NCBI RefSeq assembly: GCF_020010925.1 | Contig: NZ_JAGJBZ010000001.1 | Coordinates: 992,001 to 1,056,000 of the forward strand | Length of the DNA stretch: 64,000 nucleotides | Direction of reading: 5' to 3' | From: Streptomyces griseiscabiei | Lineage (GTDB): Bacteria > Actinomycetota > Actinomycetes > Streptomycetales > Streptomycetaceae | Part shown: positions 1-9,000 of the stretch, in pieces | Layout of the letters: every line of letters starts with the position of its first letter | Position numbering within the stretch: the first letter of the stretch is position 1 | The notes under the pieces: generated by a model | The model's input: only the letters and a program-made list of their open reading frames with translations | Database searches by the model: none | What the model was told of the DNA's origin: nothing | Made by a program: the position numbers and the translations under genes

Positions 1-1
1 C

Positions 2-922
2 CTCATGGAGGCCACCGGGGTGTCCTTCGCCGAGCAGCAGATGCGGCGGGGCCGGTACTACGACCAGCCGCCGTTCCCGTTCGTCCCCGGGTACGACCTG
101 GTCGGCAGGGTGCTCACGACCGGCGAGGGCGTCGACCCGGGTCTGTCCGGGGTCCGGGTGGCCGCGCTGGTCAAGGTCGGCGGCTGGGCGAGCCATGTGG
201 TCGTCGAGGCGGCGGACGTGGTGCCGGTGCCGGAGGGGATCGGTGCCGCGGAGGCGGAGACCGTGGTGGTCAACGGCGTCACGGCCTGGCAGATGCTGCA
301 TCGCTCGGCCCGCGTCCGCGCCGGGCAGACCGTCCTGGTGCACGGCGCCAACGGGGGCGTCGGCTCGGTGCTGGTACAGCTCGCCCGCGCCGCCGGGGCG
401 AAGGTGATCGGGACGGCGTCCGCCCGCCACCACGACGCGCTGCGGGCGCGGGGAGTCGTCCCCGTCGACTACCGCACCGAGGACGTCGCGGGACGGGTCC
501 GCGCGCTCGCCCCCGGCGGGGTGGACGCCGTCTTCGACCACATCGGCGGCCGGAGCGCGGTCGACTCCTGGCGGCTGCTCGCGCCCGGCGGCACGCTCGT
601 CGCGTACGGCAGCGCGTCCACGCGGGACGACGAGGGGTCCAAGCAGTGGCCCGTGCTCAAGCTGCTCGGCCGGGTGTGGCTGTGGAACGCGCTGCCCAAC
701 GGCCGCCGTGCCTCCTTCTACAACGTCTGGGCCGGGCGGGCCCTGTCCCCCAACCGCTTCCGGGCCCGGCTGCGCACCGACCTCACCCAGGTGTTCGCGG
801 CCCTCCGACGCGGTGACGTGACCGCCCAGATCGCCGCGCGGCTGCCGCTCACCGACGCGGCCGAGGCGCTGCGGCTGGCCGAGTCGGGGACGGTCGCGGG
901 GAAGGTCGTGCTCAATCCGTAG
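2..922 (+). CDS. zinc-binding/quinone oxidoreductase-type MDR protein, 5' end cut by window
   Basis: Medium-chain dehydrogenase/reductase that probably uses NADPH on quinone or enone substrates in the cytoplasm. The reading frame is open to the window edge. The first residues (VSFAEQQMRRGRYYDQPPFP) match the part of the family normally about 40-45 residues from the start, so the true start lies upstream and the ATG at position 5 is internal. The Rossmann nucleotide loop is visible as VHGANGGVGSVLVQLARAAG, followed by GTAS and the typical C-terminal GKVVLNP ending. No catalytic zinc cysteines are visible, which favours the quinone-oxidoreductase branch. The exact substrate cannot be told. Confidence 0.85.
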   Translation, partial: LMEATGVSFAEQQMRRGRYYDQPPFPFVPGYDLVGRVLTTGEGVDPGLSGVRVAALVKVGGWASHVVVEAADVVPVPEGIGAAEAETVVVNGVTAWQMLHRSARVRAGQTVLVHGANGGVGSVLVQLARAAGAKVIGTASARHHDALRARGVVPVDYRTEDVAGRVRALAPGGVDAVFDHIGGRSAVDSWRLLAPGGTLVAYGSASTRDDEGSKQWPVLKLLGRVWLWNALPNGRRASFYNVWAGRALSPNRFRARLRTDLTQVFAALRRGDVTAQIAARLPLTDAAEALRLAESGTVAGKVVLNP

Positions 923-976
923 GACCGCCGGTCGACGGCCGTCCGTAGGACCGACGGCCATCCGTAGGACCGCCGG
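917..976. repeat. three short direct repeats at the 3' end of the MDR gene
   Basis: CCGTAGGACCGCCGG-like 15-mers start at 917, 943 and 962 (the middle copy has one change). The first overlaps the stop codon. They fill most of the gap before the next gene. No function is evident; they could be slippage products. Confidence 0.6.
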
Positions 977-1056
977 ACGTCGGCCGACCGCGATCCGCGG
1001 GACCGGCCGACGCGCCCATCGACAACCTCAGCCGTCAACACCCTGAAGGGGACACC

Positions 1057-1704
1057 ATGTTCGGTCTGCGCACCGCCACGTCCACCGTCTCACTCGCCGT
1101 CGCCGCCGCCGTCACCGTCGCCGGGATTCTGGGGACCGCCGCCCCGTACGCCCGGGCGGCGGCCCCGGCCGACGCGCCGCACGACGGCGGGTCCGCCTGT
1201 CGTGGGGAGGGCGTCGACCGGACGGCCCTGATCCGCTACCAGGCCGATGTCGTGATCGACGCGCCCCTGAGCACCGTTTGGAAGCTGCAGACCGACGTGG
1301 AGAACTGGCCGTCCTGGCAGGCGCCGGTGCTCGGCGCCGAGCGGCTGGACCACGGGCCGCTGCGGAAGGGCTCGCGGTTCCGGTGGACGACACCGGCGCC
1401 CGCCACACCGGCAACTCCCGCGACCACGCTGGAGATCACCTCCACCGTCCGGCAACTGGAGCGCGGCGTCTGCCTCCTGTGGAGCGGGCCCGCGGTCGGC
1501 GAGGGGCTGCGCGTCGACGAGGGCGTCCACCTGTGGCGCTTCGAACAGGTACGGGGCAAAGTCCGGGTGCACACCGAGGAGACCTGGACCGGCGCCCAGG
1601 TCGAAGCGGACGTCCCCACGGCGACGGAGGCGCTCGGCCGGGGCCTCGAAGCGTGGCTCCGCGACCTGAGGACCACGGCCGAGGCCCGCTCCGGCCGAGG
1701 GTGA
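1057..1704 (+). CDS. secreted SRPBCC (START-like) family protein
   Basis: 215-residue protein. Residues 1-35 form a signal peptide with an Ala-rich h-region ending ARAAAPA. The rest reads as a polyketide-cyclase/SRPBCC fold: IDAPLSTVWKLQTDVENWPSW is the diagnostic first strand-helix, followed by a central sheet and a C-terminal helix (ALGRGLEAWLRDLRTTAE). Such proteins bind hydrophobic small molecules, and export of one is a little unusual. The ATG has GAAGGGGA upstream (spacing 5). It is not obviously in an operon with the ESX genes, which start about 190 bp further on. Confidence 0.8.
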   Translation: MFGLRTATSTVSLAVAAAVTVAGILGTAAPYARAAAPADAPHDGGSACRGEGVDRTALIRYQADVVIDAPLSTVWKLQTDVENWPSWQAPVLGAERLDHGPLRKGSRFRWTTPAPATPATPATTLEITSTVRQLERGVCLLWSGPAVGEGLRVDEGVHLWRFEQVRGKVRVHTEETWTGAQVEADVPTATEALGRGLEAWLRDLRTTAEARSGRG

Positions 1705-1758
1705 CCACGCCACGGGGCTGTTCGATTTATGTCCCGATGGTGTCACTTCGCGGGCAAG

Positions 1759-1778
1759 CGCGTTGCGGGTGCAACGCG
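1759..1778. promoter_or_regulatory. inverted repeat upstream of the ESX operon
   Basis: CGCGTTGC-GGGT-GCAACGCG is a perfect 8-bp inverted repeat with a 4-nt spacer, lying between the SRPBCC gene and the first WXG100-like gene. It could be an operator or the stem of a weak terminator. No T-run follows it. Confidence 0.4.
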
Positions 1779-1894
1779 TTGTGGGAGAGCATGTTCGGGA
1801 CGTAGGTGAACGCGTAAGTGAGCACGCGAGTGAACACGCGAGTGATGACCTAAGTGATGACATACGCGAACCGGACACACGGGGGTGGAACGAC

Positions 1895-2227
1895 GTGAAG
1901 TTCGACATGGGGTCGACGACCCTGGCGGATCTCGGGAAGAGCACGCTCGGATCGAGCGACGACCTCGGGACGCTGATCCAACTGCTGATCAGCGCGGCGG
2001 AACCGCTGGAGGGCAAGTTCAACGGCGCGGGCAAGCTGGCGTTCGACTCGTTCAAGAACCGCGCGGACGAGATCACCGCCGATCTGAACGGCTCGCTCGC
2101 CGCGATCCTCGGCGGTCAGTCGGGCATGGACACCGCGTTCGGCACCGGCGACGTGGAGTCCCAGGACAACGCCAACCAGAACATGGGCCAGGCCAACTTC
2201 GACGCGGCCCGCTTCGGCGCCCGATAA
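1895..2227 (+). CDS. WXG100-like ESX protein (first of pair)
   Basis: 110-residue helical protein predicted to be a small ESX substrate or partner. I start it at GTG 1895 because GGGGGTGGAA lies just upstream; ATG 1907 is an in-frame alternative. The open frame upstream encodes only degenerate SEHASEHASDD-type repeats and is probably untranslated. The helix-turn-helix centre carries F-N-G (EGKFNGAGKLAFDSFKNRAD) where the family usually has W-X-G. The C-terminal tail is Asn/Gln/Gly rich. It heads the ESX operon, 33 bp before the second small protein. Confidence 0.7.
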   Translation: MKFDMGSTTLADLGKSTLGSSDDLGTLIQLLISAAEPLEGKFNGAGKLAFDSFKNRADEITADLNGSLAAILGGQSGMDTAFGTGDVESQDNANQNMGQANFDAARFGAR

Positions 2228-2260
2228 GCAGCGACGAGCAGGAACTAGGGGGAAGTACTC

Positions 2261-2572
2261 ATGGCTCAGAACCAGGACCGCCGTTCGTACGACACCGGCG
2301 CCTCGGGCGAGGTGCAGACCGCGCTCGGCACGATCGTGGGGCAGCTGGAGCGGGTGCTCGGCGACCGCGACGCCGCCGTGAAGGCCGCGATGACCGAGTT
2401 CCAGGCCGACGGGGTCTCGGACGACTACCACGGCAAGGAAGAGCGCTGGAAGAAGGCCGCGGGCGAGGTCCGCGAGATCATCCGCCTGGTGCGCACCACG
2501 CTCGAACAGAACGACGGCACCGCGCAGTCCACGCTGTCCAAGGCCCGCGCGGCGGTCGACCAGATCGGCTGA
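2261..2572 (+). CDS. pore-forming ESAT-6-like / WXG100 family protein
   Basis: 103-residue, all-helical, highly charged protein of the ESAT-6-like class found beside EccD/EccC in actinobacteria. The turn between the two helices reads DDYHGKEERW, so Y-H-G stands in place of W-X-G. The start ATG has a strong GGGGGAAG Shine-Dalgarno. It probably forms a heterodimer with the preceding protein and is a candidate secreted substrate. Role inferred from size, fold and position. Confidence 0.75.
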   Translation: MAQNQDRRSYDTGASGEVQTALGTIVGQLERVLGDRDAAVKAAMTEFQADGVSDDYHGKEERWKKAAGEVREIIRLVRTTLEQNDGTAQSTLSKARAAVDQIG

Positions 2573-2605
2573 CGGAGCGAGCGAGGCGAGAGGGGTTCCG
2601 CAGCC

Positions 2606-2959
2606 GTGGCGGCACAGGATTACGACAGCCAGTTGCTGGAGTCGGTGTCGGTGCGGCGTCGGCGGCTGCGGGACGCCCTGCTGTTCGGGGCGCAGCGGCA
2701 GCGGCGCTCGGTGGACGAACGGATCGGGAAGGTCTTCGCCGGGATCGTCATCGCGGCGGTGTTGTGCGCGGGATGTGTGGGGTGGTCTTTCGTGTCGAAC
2801 CGCATCATCGGAAAGAGCCCGTACGGGGGTTCGGTGCAGCCGTCGGTGACTCCGTCCGGCACGCCCTCGCCCACCGGGTCGCCGGCCGTGTCCCCCACAC
2901 CGTCCTCCAGGTTGTCCACAGGGTTTTCCACAGCCCCGACCGGCGATTCCGCCCGGTGA
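2606..2959 (+). CDS. small single-pass membrane protein of the ESX locus
   Basis: 117 residues from GTG 2606 (GAGAGGGG upstream). The cytoplasmic N-terminal part is basic (VRRRRLRD, QRQRRSVDERIGK). One transmembrane helix follows (FAGIVIAAVLCAGCVGWSFV, about residues 47-66). The external tail is rich in Ser, Thr and Pro. Its place directly before eccD and the single-pass topology suggest an accessory membrane component; no enzymatic motif is present. It is not recognisably EccB or EccE, both of which are much larger. Confidence 0.7.
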   Translation: MAAQDYDSQLLESVSVRRRRLRDALLFGAQRQRRSVDERIGKVFAGIVIAAVLCAGCVGWSFVSNRIIGKSPYGGSVQPSVTPSGTPSPTGSPAVSPTPSSRLSTGFSTAPTGDSAR

Positions 2960-2972
2960 TAGGTTCGATCGC

Positions 2973-4376
2973 GTGATGGCTACGGGGACGGCTGCAGGGA
3001 CATCGGGGCAGGCCACAGGCGGTGCGCGGACGGCGCTCAGCCGGGTCACGCTCGTCGGTGAGCGACGGCGGGTCGATCTCGTGCTGCCGTCCCGGGAGCC
3101 GGTCGGGCTGCTGCTCCCGGAGGTCATGCGGCTCCTGGACGACCGGGTCGGCGAGCGGCCCGAGTTGCGGCATCTGGTCACGGCGGACGGCTCCGCGCTG
3201 GCGCACGACAGCACGCTGGAGTCGGCCGGGATCCCGGACGGCGCCGTGCTGCGGCTGGTCCGGGCCGAGGACGCGCCGTCGGCGCCCGTGGTGCACGACG
3301 TCACGGACGAGGCGGCCGAGGATCTCGACGCCCGGGGCGGGCGTTGGCGGCCGGCCGCGCGCCGTGTCACCGCCGGGCTCGCCACGGTCGGCTGGGCCCT
3401 GGCCGCCGGCGTGTTCGCCCGCGCCGCGTACGAGCCCGGTGTCGTCGCGGGCGCGCTGCTCGGCGTCGCGCTGGTGGCCGCGCTCGCGGGCGCGCTGCTG
3501 GGGCGGACCGGGAAGCGGGCCCTGTCCACGACCCTGATCGCGACGGCGGGTGCGCTGGGCTTGCTCGGCGCGTCGACGTCGGCGCAGGCACAGCAGTGGT
3601 CCGGGACACCGCAGGTCGCCGCCATGGCCACGGCCGGGGTCGTCACGCTCGCCCTGCTCGGGCTGTTCACTCCGCTCGGGCGGGGTGGACTGGTCGGGGC
3701 CGGAGCGCTGGCGGGGGCCTCGGTGTGCTGGCTGGGGATCGCGGCGGCCGTCTCCGGCTCGTTGTCGCTGTCGGTGACGGACCAGGCCGAGGTGGGGGCC
3801 GTCCTCGCGGTGGTCTCCGTGGTCGTGCTCGGGCTGCTGCCCCGGCTGGCGCTGATGGCCTCGGGGCTCTCCGGGCTGGACGACCGGCGTTCCGGGGGCG
3901 CCTCCGTGAGCCGCCTCCAGGTGTCGGCGGCGCTCACGGCCACCCACCGGGGGCTGGTGCTGGCGACGGTCACCATGGCCGTCTCGGCGACCGCGGCCGG
4001 GGTGTTCGCGTTGCGCGCGCCGACCAAGTGGACCGTGCTGCTGGCCGCCGTCACCATGGTCGTCCTCGCGCTGCGCGCACGGGCGTTCCCGCTGGTCGCG
4101 GAGGTCGTGGTGCTGCTCGGCGCGGCGGCGGTGCTCGCCGTGCGGCTGGTGTCGGCCTGGCTGGACCACACCGGCGACGCGGCCGGTCCGCTCGCCGTCC
4201 TCGTCCTGCTCGCCGCGCTGCCGCTGCTGGTGCTCGCCGTGCGGCCCGCCGAGCATGTCCGGGTACGGTTCCGGCGCCTGGGCGACACCCTTGAATCGAT
4301 CGGCGTCATCACTCTGTTCCCGCTGCTCATCGGGGTGTTCGGCGTGTACGGACGACTGCTCGACACGTTCGCTTAG
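2973..4376 (+). CDS. eccD: EccD-like type VII secretion integral membrane protein
   Basis: 467 residues. About the first 100 form the ubiquitin-like YukD domain (VTLVGERRRVDLVLPSREPV...). A run of about eleven transmembrane helices follows, ending LIGVFGVYGRLLDTFA. EccD dimers form the membrane vestibule of the ESX core complex. GTG 2973 and ATG 2976 are adjacent in-frame starts; neither has an obvious Shine-Dalgarno, so translation may depend on coupling to the preceding gene 13 bp away. Length and topology match the family. Confidence 0.88.
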   Translation: MMATGTAAGTSGQATGGARTALSRVTLVGERRRVDLVLPSREPVGLLLPEVMRLLDDRVGERPELRHLVTADGSALAHDSTLESAGIPDGAVLRLVRAEDAPSAPVVHDVTDEAAEDLDARGGRWRPAARRVTAGLATVGWALAAGVFARAAYEPGVVAGALLGVALVAALAGALLGRTGKRALSTTLIATAGALGLLGASTSAQAQQWSGTPQVAAMATAGVVTLALLGLFTPLGRGGLVGAGALAGASVCWLGIAAAVSGSLSLSVTDQAEVGAVLAVVSVVVLGLLPRLALMASGLSGLDDRRSGGASVSRLQVSAALTATHRGLVLATVTMAVSATAAGVFALRAPTKWTVLLAAVTMVVLALRARAFPLVAEVVVLLGAAAVLAVRLVSAWLDHTGDAAGPLAVLVLLAALPLLVLAVRPAEHVRVRFRRLGDTLESIGVITLFPLLIGVFGVYGRLLDTFA

Positions 4377-4388
4377 GAGCTGGGGGCC

Positions 4389-6023
4389 ATGGCGCAGGCA
4401 GGGGACTGGCAGCGGGACGTGCTGCGCGAGCTGGGCCGGCAGGACGCGGCGGCGGCCGGGGGCGACACCGCTCCCGGTCCACCGGAGACCCCCGCCCGGC
4501 GGGCCGAGCCGACGCTGAGGCTGGTGCGGTCGGTGCCGGCGGAGGCGTCCGGGGCGACGGACCGGCCCGAGGCGACCGGGTCGCCGGAAGCCCCGCAACC
4601 GCCGGAAACCCCGCGGGAGTCCGGCGACGACCGGGCCGCGCGACCGGCACCGGGCGACGGCACACCTCCCGGGCAGCCGCGGACGCGGTCGGTGCCCGGC
4701 GCGCACCCGCCCGTGCAGGGGTTCGCCGCCCCGCCGGCGCACGCGATGCCCGTCGTACGGCCGCCCGGTCAGGAGACGCCCGGTGCTCAGCCGCCGGCGG
4801 GGCCGGGGCCCGGCGGGCGACCGCCGGTCGCGCCCGACGCCGTGAGGCCGGGCATGCCGTACGCGCCCGCCGAGGCGCCCCGCGCGGGGCATCCCCAGGC
4901 AGCCGCGCAGTGGTCGGGAGCGGCCGGGGACGCCCACCGGCCGGACGGGTCCGGTGAGGCGAACCGTCCGGCGGAACCCGGCGGTCACCCCGCGCCCGCG
5001 CCCGGCCAGGGGGCCACCCCCGGCTCGGAGATCGCGCCCGGGGACGACGTATCGCACGCCGCCCCGGCCCCCCGTGGCTCCCGGTCCCCGCAGACCCCGG
5101 TGCGCGCCCCCGACGCCGTGCCCACCATCGATCCTCGGCTCGCGCACGCGCTCGGGCGACCGCAGCACGGGGATTCGGTGGCCCGGCGGACAGGGCGGTC
5201 GATCCGGAAGCTGGCCTCGTCCGCGGCGCAGGACGTGGCGGAGGAGACGCGGATCGCGCGGGAGCTGCAGCAGCCGGTGACGACGGGGCGGGTGATCGCC
5301 GTGACGTCGATCCGGGGCGGGGTCGGGAAGTCGACGACGGCCGCGCTGCTGGGACGCACGTTCAACCACTACCGGCACGACCCGGTGCTGACCCTGGAGG
5401 CGGACGCGGCACTGGGCACCCTGCCGGTGCGGATGGGCGCCGACTCGGTGCGCTGGGCGGCGGCCGACCTCGCACGGATCCTCGACCCGGCGATGCGGCT
5501 CACCGATGTCACCGGATACCTGGTGCCCGTGGCCGACGGCGGCTGGCTGCTGCCCGGGAGCCAGGGCCGGGTCGGCGCCCCGCTGGACATCCGTACGTAC
5601 CGCACGGTGACCCTCGCGCTGCGGCGCTACTTCGCGGTGACCGTGGTGGACTGCGAGACCCTGCCGGGTGAGGTGGCCCGTACGGCGATGGACACGGCGC
5701 ACGCGCGCGTGGTCGTGGCGCCGATGACCGCGGAGGGGGTCAACGGCACCCGTCAGGTGCTGGACTGGCTGGGCCGGTTGCCGCACTCCGCGCTCGCCTC
5801 GACCGTCGTCGCGCTGACCGCCAACTCCCCCGATCTGACGCTGGACCGAAAGACGGCCGTGGCCCACCTCAAGGAGGCCGGCGTCCATGTGGTCCCCCTC
5901 CCCTACGACCGTCACCTCGCGCAGGGCGGCCCGATCCGCACCTCCCTGCTGGGCCGGGAGACCCGTGCGGCGGCGATCACGCTCGCGGCCGAGGTGATGA
6001 CCCGGGCGGTGAGGATGCGATGA
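4389..6023 (+). CDS. MinD/ParA-type ATPase with long disordered N-terminus (EspI-like)
   Basis: 544 residues. Roughly residues 20-255 are Pro/Gly/Ala-rich and apparently disordered. A P-loop ATPase domain follows: TSIRGGVGKSTTAALLG is the Walker A region, VVDCETLPGEVARTAM the switch/Walker B region, and NSPDLTLDRK comes later. The signature lysine of the deviant ParA/MinD Walker A (KGG) is Arg here. The architecture matches EspI of mycobacterial ESX-1, linked there to energy-dependent control of secretion. The start ATG has AGGAGCTGGGG 5' to it, 12 bp after eccD. Confidence 0.82.
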   Translation: MAQAGDWQRDVLRELGRQDAAAAGGDTAPGPPETPARRAEPTLRLVRSVPAEASGATDRPEATGSPEAPQPPETPRESGDDRAARPAPGDGTPPGQPRTRSVPGAHPPVQGFAAPPAHAMPVVRPPGQETPGAQPPAGPGPGGRPPVAPDAVRPGMPYAPAEAPRAGHPQAAAQWSGAAGDAHRPDGSGEANRPAEPGGHPAPAPGQGATPGSEIAPGDDVSHAAPAPRGSRSPQTPVRAPDAVPTIDPRLAHALGRPQHGDSVARRTGRSIRKLASSAAQDVAEETRIARELQQPVTTGRVIAVTSIRGGVGKSTTAALLGRTFNHYRHDPVLTLEADAALGTLPVRMGADSVRWAAADLARILDPAMRLTDVTGYLVPVADGGWLLPGSQGRVGAPLDIRTYRTVTLALRRYFAVTVVDCETLPGEVARTAMDTAHARVVVAPMTAEGVNGTRQVLDWLGRLPHSALASTVVALTANSPDLTLDRKTAVAHLKEAGVHVVPLPYDRHLAQGGPIRTSLLGRETRAAAITLAAEVMTRAVRMR

Positions 6024-6069
6024 GCGGCCACCGTCGTACGGCAGGACATGAGGAAGAAGGGGTCCGGTC

Positions 6070-9000
6070 GTGACCCAGCAGGTGATCCACCGGCCCGCCC
6101 GGAGCAGCCGGCCGCTCGGGGCCGCCGGTGCCCGGACGATCGAGCCGCCGCCCAACCTCCCGGAGGGCAAGGCGGGGACGGCGGCGACGGCGCTGCTGCC
6201 GATGGCGGGTGTCATGGGCTCGGTCGTGATGATGACCGTGATCCGCAACAGCCAGTTCGCGGCGCTCGGCGCGATGGTGCTGGTCTTCGCGCTGCTCGGC
6301 GCGGTCGCGCTCTTCCTCTCCCAGCGCGGCAAGGCCCAGCGCACCCGGCGTACGCAGCGGGAGCGGTATCTGGAGTATCTGGAGGAGCTGCGCGAGGAGT
6401 TCGGGGCGGAGGAGCGGGACCGGCGGGCGCTCGCGCGGGTGCTGAACCCGCCCCCGGAGGCGCTGTACGACCTGGTGCGCGACCCGGCCCGGCTCTGGGA
6501 GCGGCGGCGGCAGGACGCGGACTTCCTGCGGGTGCGGGTCGGCACCGGTGACGTACCCGTGGCGCATCTGGCCATCGGGCAGAACCAGGGCGGGGTGCTG
6601 ACCCCGCCGGACCCGTTCATGCTGAACGAGGCGCGGGCGCTGCTGGCGCGGTACTCGGTCGCGGGCGGCTGCCCGATCACCGTGCCGTTGGACCGCGCGG
6701 GCAATGTCAGCGTGGTCGGTGACCGGGAGGGCGTGCTGCGGGTGGCCCGCGCGCTCCTGGTGCAGGTCGCCGTGGCGCACGCGCCGGACGACGTGGCCGT
6801 GGCGCTCGGGGTGCCGGGCGAGCGGCTGGCGGACTGGGAGTGGGCCAAGTGGCTGCCCCATGTGCTGGACGCGCAGGAGCACGACGGTCCGGTGGCGGCC
6901 CGCCGGATCGCGCCGGGACTGCCGCAGCTGGCCCGGCACTTCCGGCACGAGCTGGGCCGGCGGGCGTCGTACGCGGCGGAGGTGCGCCGCGGGCTCGCCG
7001 ACCGCAAGGCGCTGCGGCTGGCGTCGCGGATGCTGGTCGTGAGCGACGAGTACGGGGACACGGCCGTCGAACTGCCGCGTCCGGACACGGCGGTGGGGCT
7101 CGCGGACATGGGCGTCACCGTGCTGCATCTGCTGGAGGAGCAGGTGCACGAGCCCGATCAGGTGGCGGTGCGGATCACCGTGCGGGGCGATCAGGTGGTG
7201 GTGGAGGATCTCCGCGCGCCGGACCCCCTGGCGACACCCGAACCCCTCGTGGCCGCCGCCGCGCACGGCACCTCCGACCAGGTCACCGCCGCCGGTGCCG
7301 AGGGCCTCGCCCGGCTGCTGGCGCCGCTGCGGCTGTCCGCCGAGTCGGCCGCCGAGGGCACCCCGGTCACCGGGCCCGTGGACTTCCCGGGCCTCCTCGG
7401 GATCGACGACCCGGCCGTGCTGAATCTGGCCGATCTGTGGGCGCCGCGCGGTGAGCGGGAGTTCCTGCGTGTGCCCATCGGCCTGACGGACCGTCATGAG
7501 CCGGTCCTCCTCGACCTCAAGGAGTCCTCCGAGCTGGGCATGGGCCCGCACGGGCTGTGCGTCGGCGCGACCGGTTCCGGCAAGAGCGAGTTGCTGCGCA
7601 CCCTGGTGCTGGCGCTCGCCGCCACCCACTCCCCCGAGGATCTGGCGCTCGTCCTGGTCGACTACAAGGGCGGCGCGACCTTCGCCCCGTTCACCGGACT
7701 CCCGCATGTGGCCGGTGTGATCACCAACCTGGAGAACCAGGCCGGGCTGGTCGAGCGGGTCCACTCCAGCCTCGCGGGCGAGGTCAAGCGGCGGCAGCAG
7801 GTGCTCAAGGACGCGGGGAACGTGGCCGACATCGGGCACTACGCGGCCCTGCGCGCCACCCGGCGGCCCGATCTCGAACCGCTCCCGCATCTCTTCGTCG
7901 TGATCGACGAGTTCGGTGAACTCCTCACTGCCAAGCCGGACTTCATCGATCTCTTCCTCTCCATCGGGCGTATCGGCCGGTCCATCGGCGTGCATCTGCT
8001 GCTCTCCAGCCAGCGCATCGAGGGCGGCAAGCTCAAGGGGCTGGACACCTATCTGTCGTACCGGCTGGGGCTGCGCACCTTCTCCGCCGACGAGTCGCGG
8101 ACCGTGCTCGACACCACCGACGCCTTCCATCTGCCGCCGCTGCCGGGCTTCGGCTATCTGAAGGTGGACACCTCGACGTACGAGCGGTTCAAGGCGGGGT
8201 ACGTGTCGGGCGCGTACCGGGGTCCGGCGCTGACCGTGGAGGCGGACGACACGCCGCTCGCCTGGACGTATCCGACGTACAACACGCTCGGCGCGTCCGG
8301 TGGCGGGAGCGGCGCGGGAGCGGCCCCGGAGGGGCCCAAGGCGACCAAGCGGGAGACCGGGCCGACGGTGATGTCGGTGATGGTGGACCAACTGGCCTCC
8401 GCCGCGCGGCCGGTGCGCCGGATCTGGCTGCCGCCGCTGCCGGACGCGATCACCCTGGACGCGGCGGCCGGGCCCGTCCGGGTGGACGAGCGGGGGCTGC
8501 GACTGGCCTCCGGGAAAGCCGCAGAGGGCCCGATGCGGGTGCCCCTCGGGGTGCTGGACGATCCGGCGAAGCAGTGGCAGGGGCACTGGGTGCTGGATCT
8601 GACGGTCGCGGGCGGGCACGCGGCGGTGATCGGCGGCCCGCAGTCCGGCAAGACGACCCTGCTGCGGACGCTCGCGCTGTCGCTGGCCACCACGCACACC
8701 CCCGCCGAGGTCGCGATCTACGGGCTCGACCTGGTCGGTGGCGGCCTCTCGGCCCTCTCCGGGCTGCCGCACGTCGGCGGGATCGCGGGGCGGGCCGACC
8801 GGGAACGGGCCGCGCGGACGGTCGCCGAGGTGCGGACGATGCTGGTCGAGCGGGAGGAGCTGTTCCGCGAGCACGGCATCGACTCGGTGGACCAGCTGCG
8901 GCGGCTGCGCGCGCAGGGCGGGCTGCGGGAGCTGGGCTCGACCGACATCGTGCTGCTGATCGACGGCTTCGGGGCGCTGCGCGACGAGTTCGCCGAGCTG

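Noticed and set aside
1763..1894. Longer form of the first WXG100-like protein
   Set aside because: Would start at TTG inside an inverted repeat and add a degenerate-repeat peptide; GTG 1895 has the better ribosome site.
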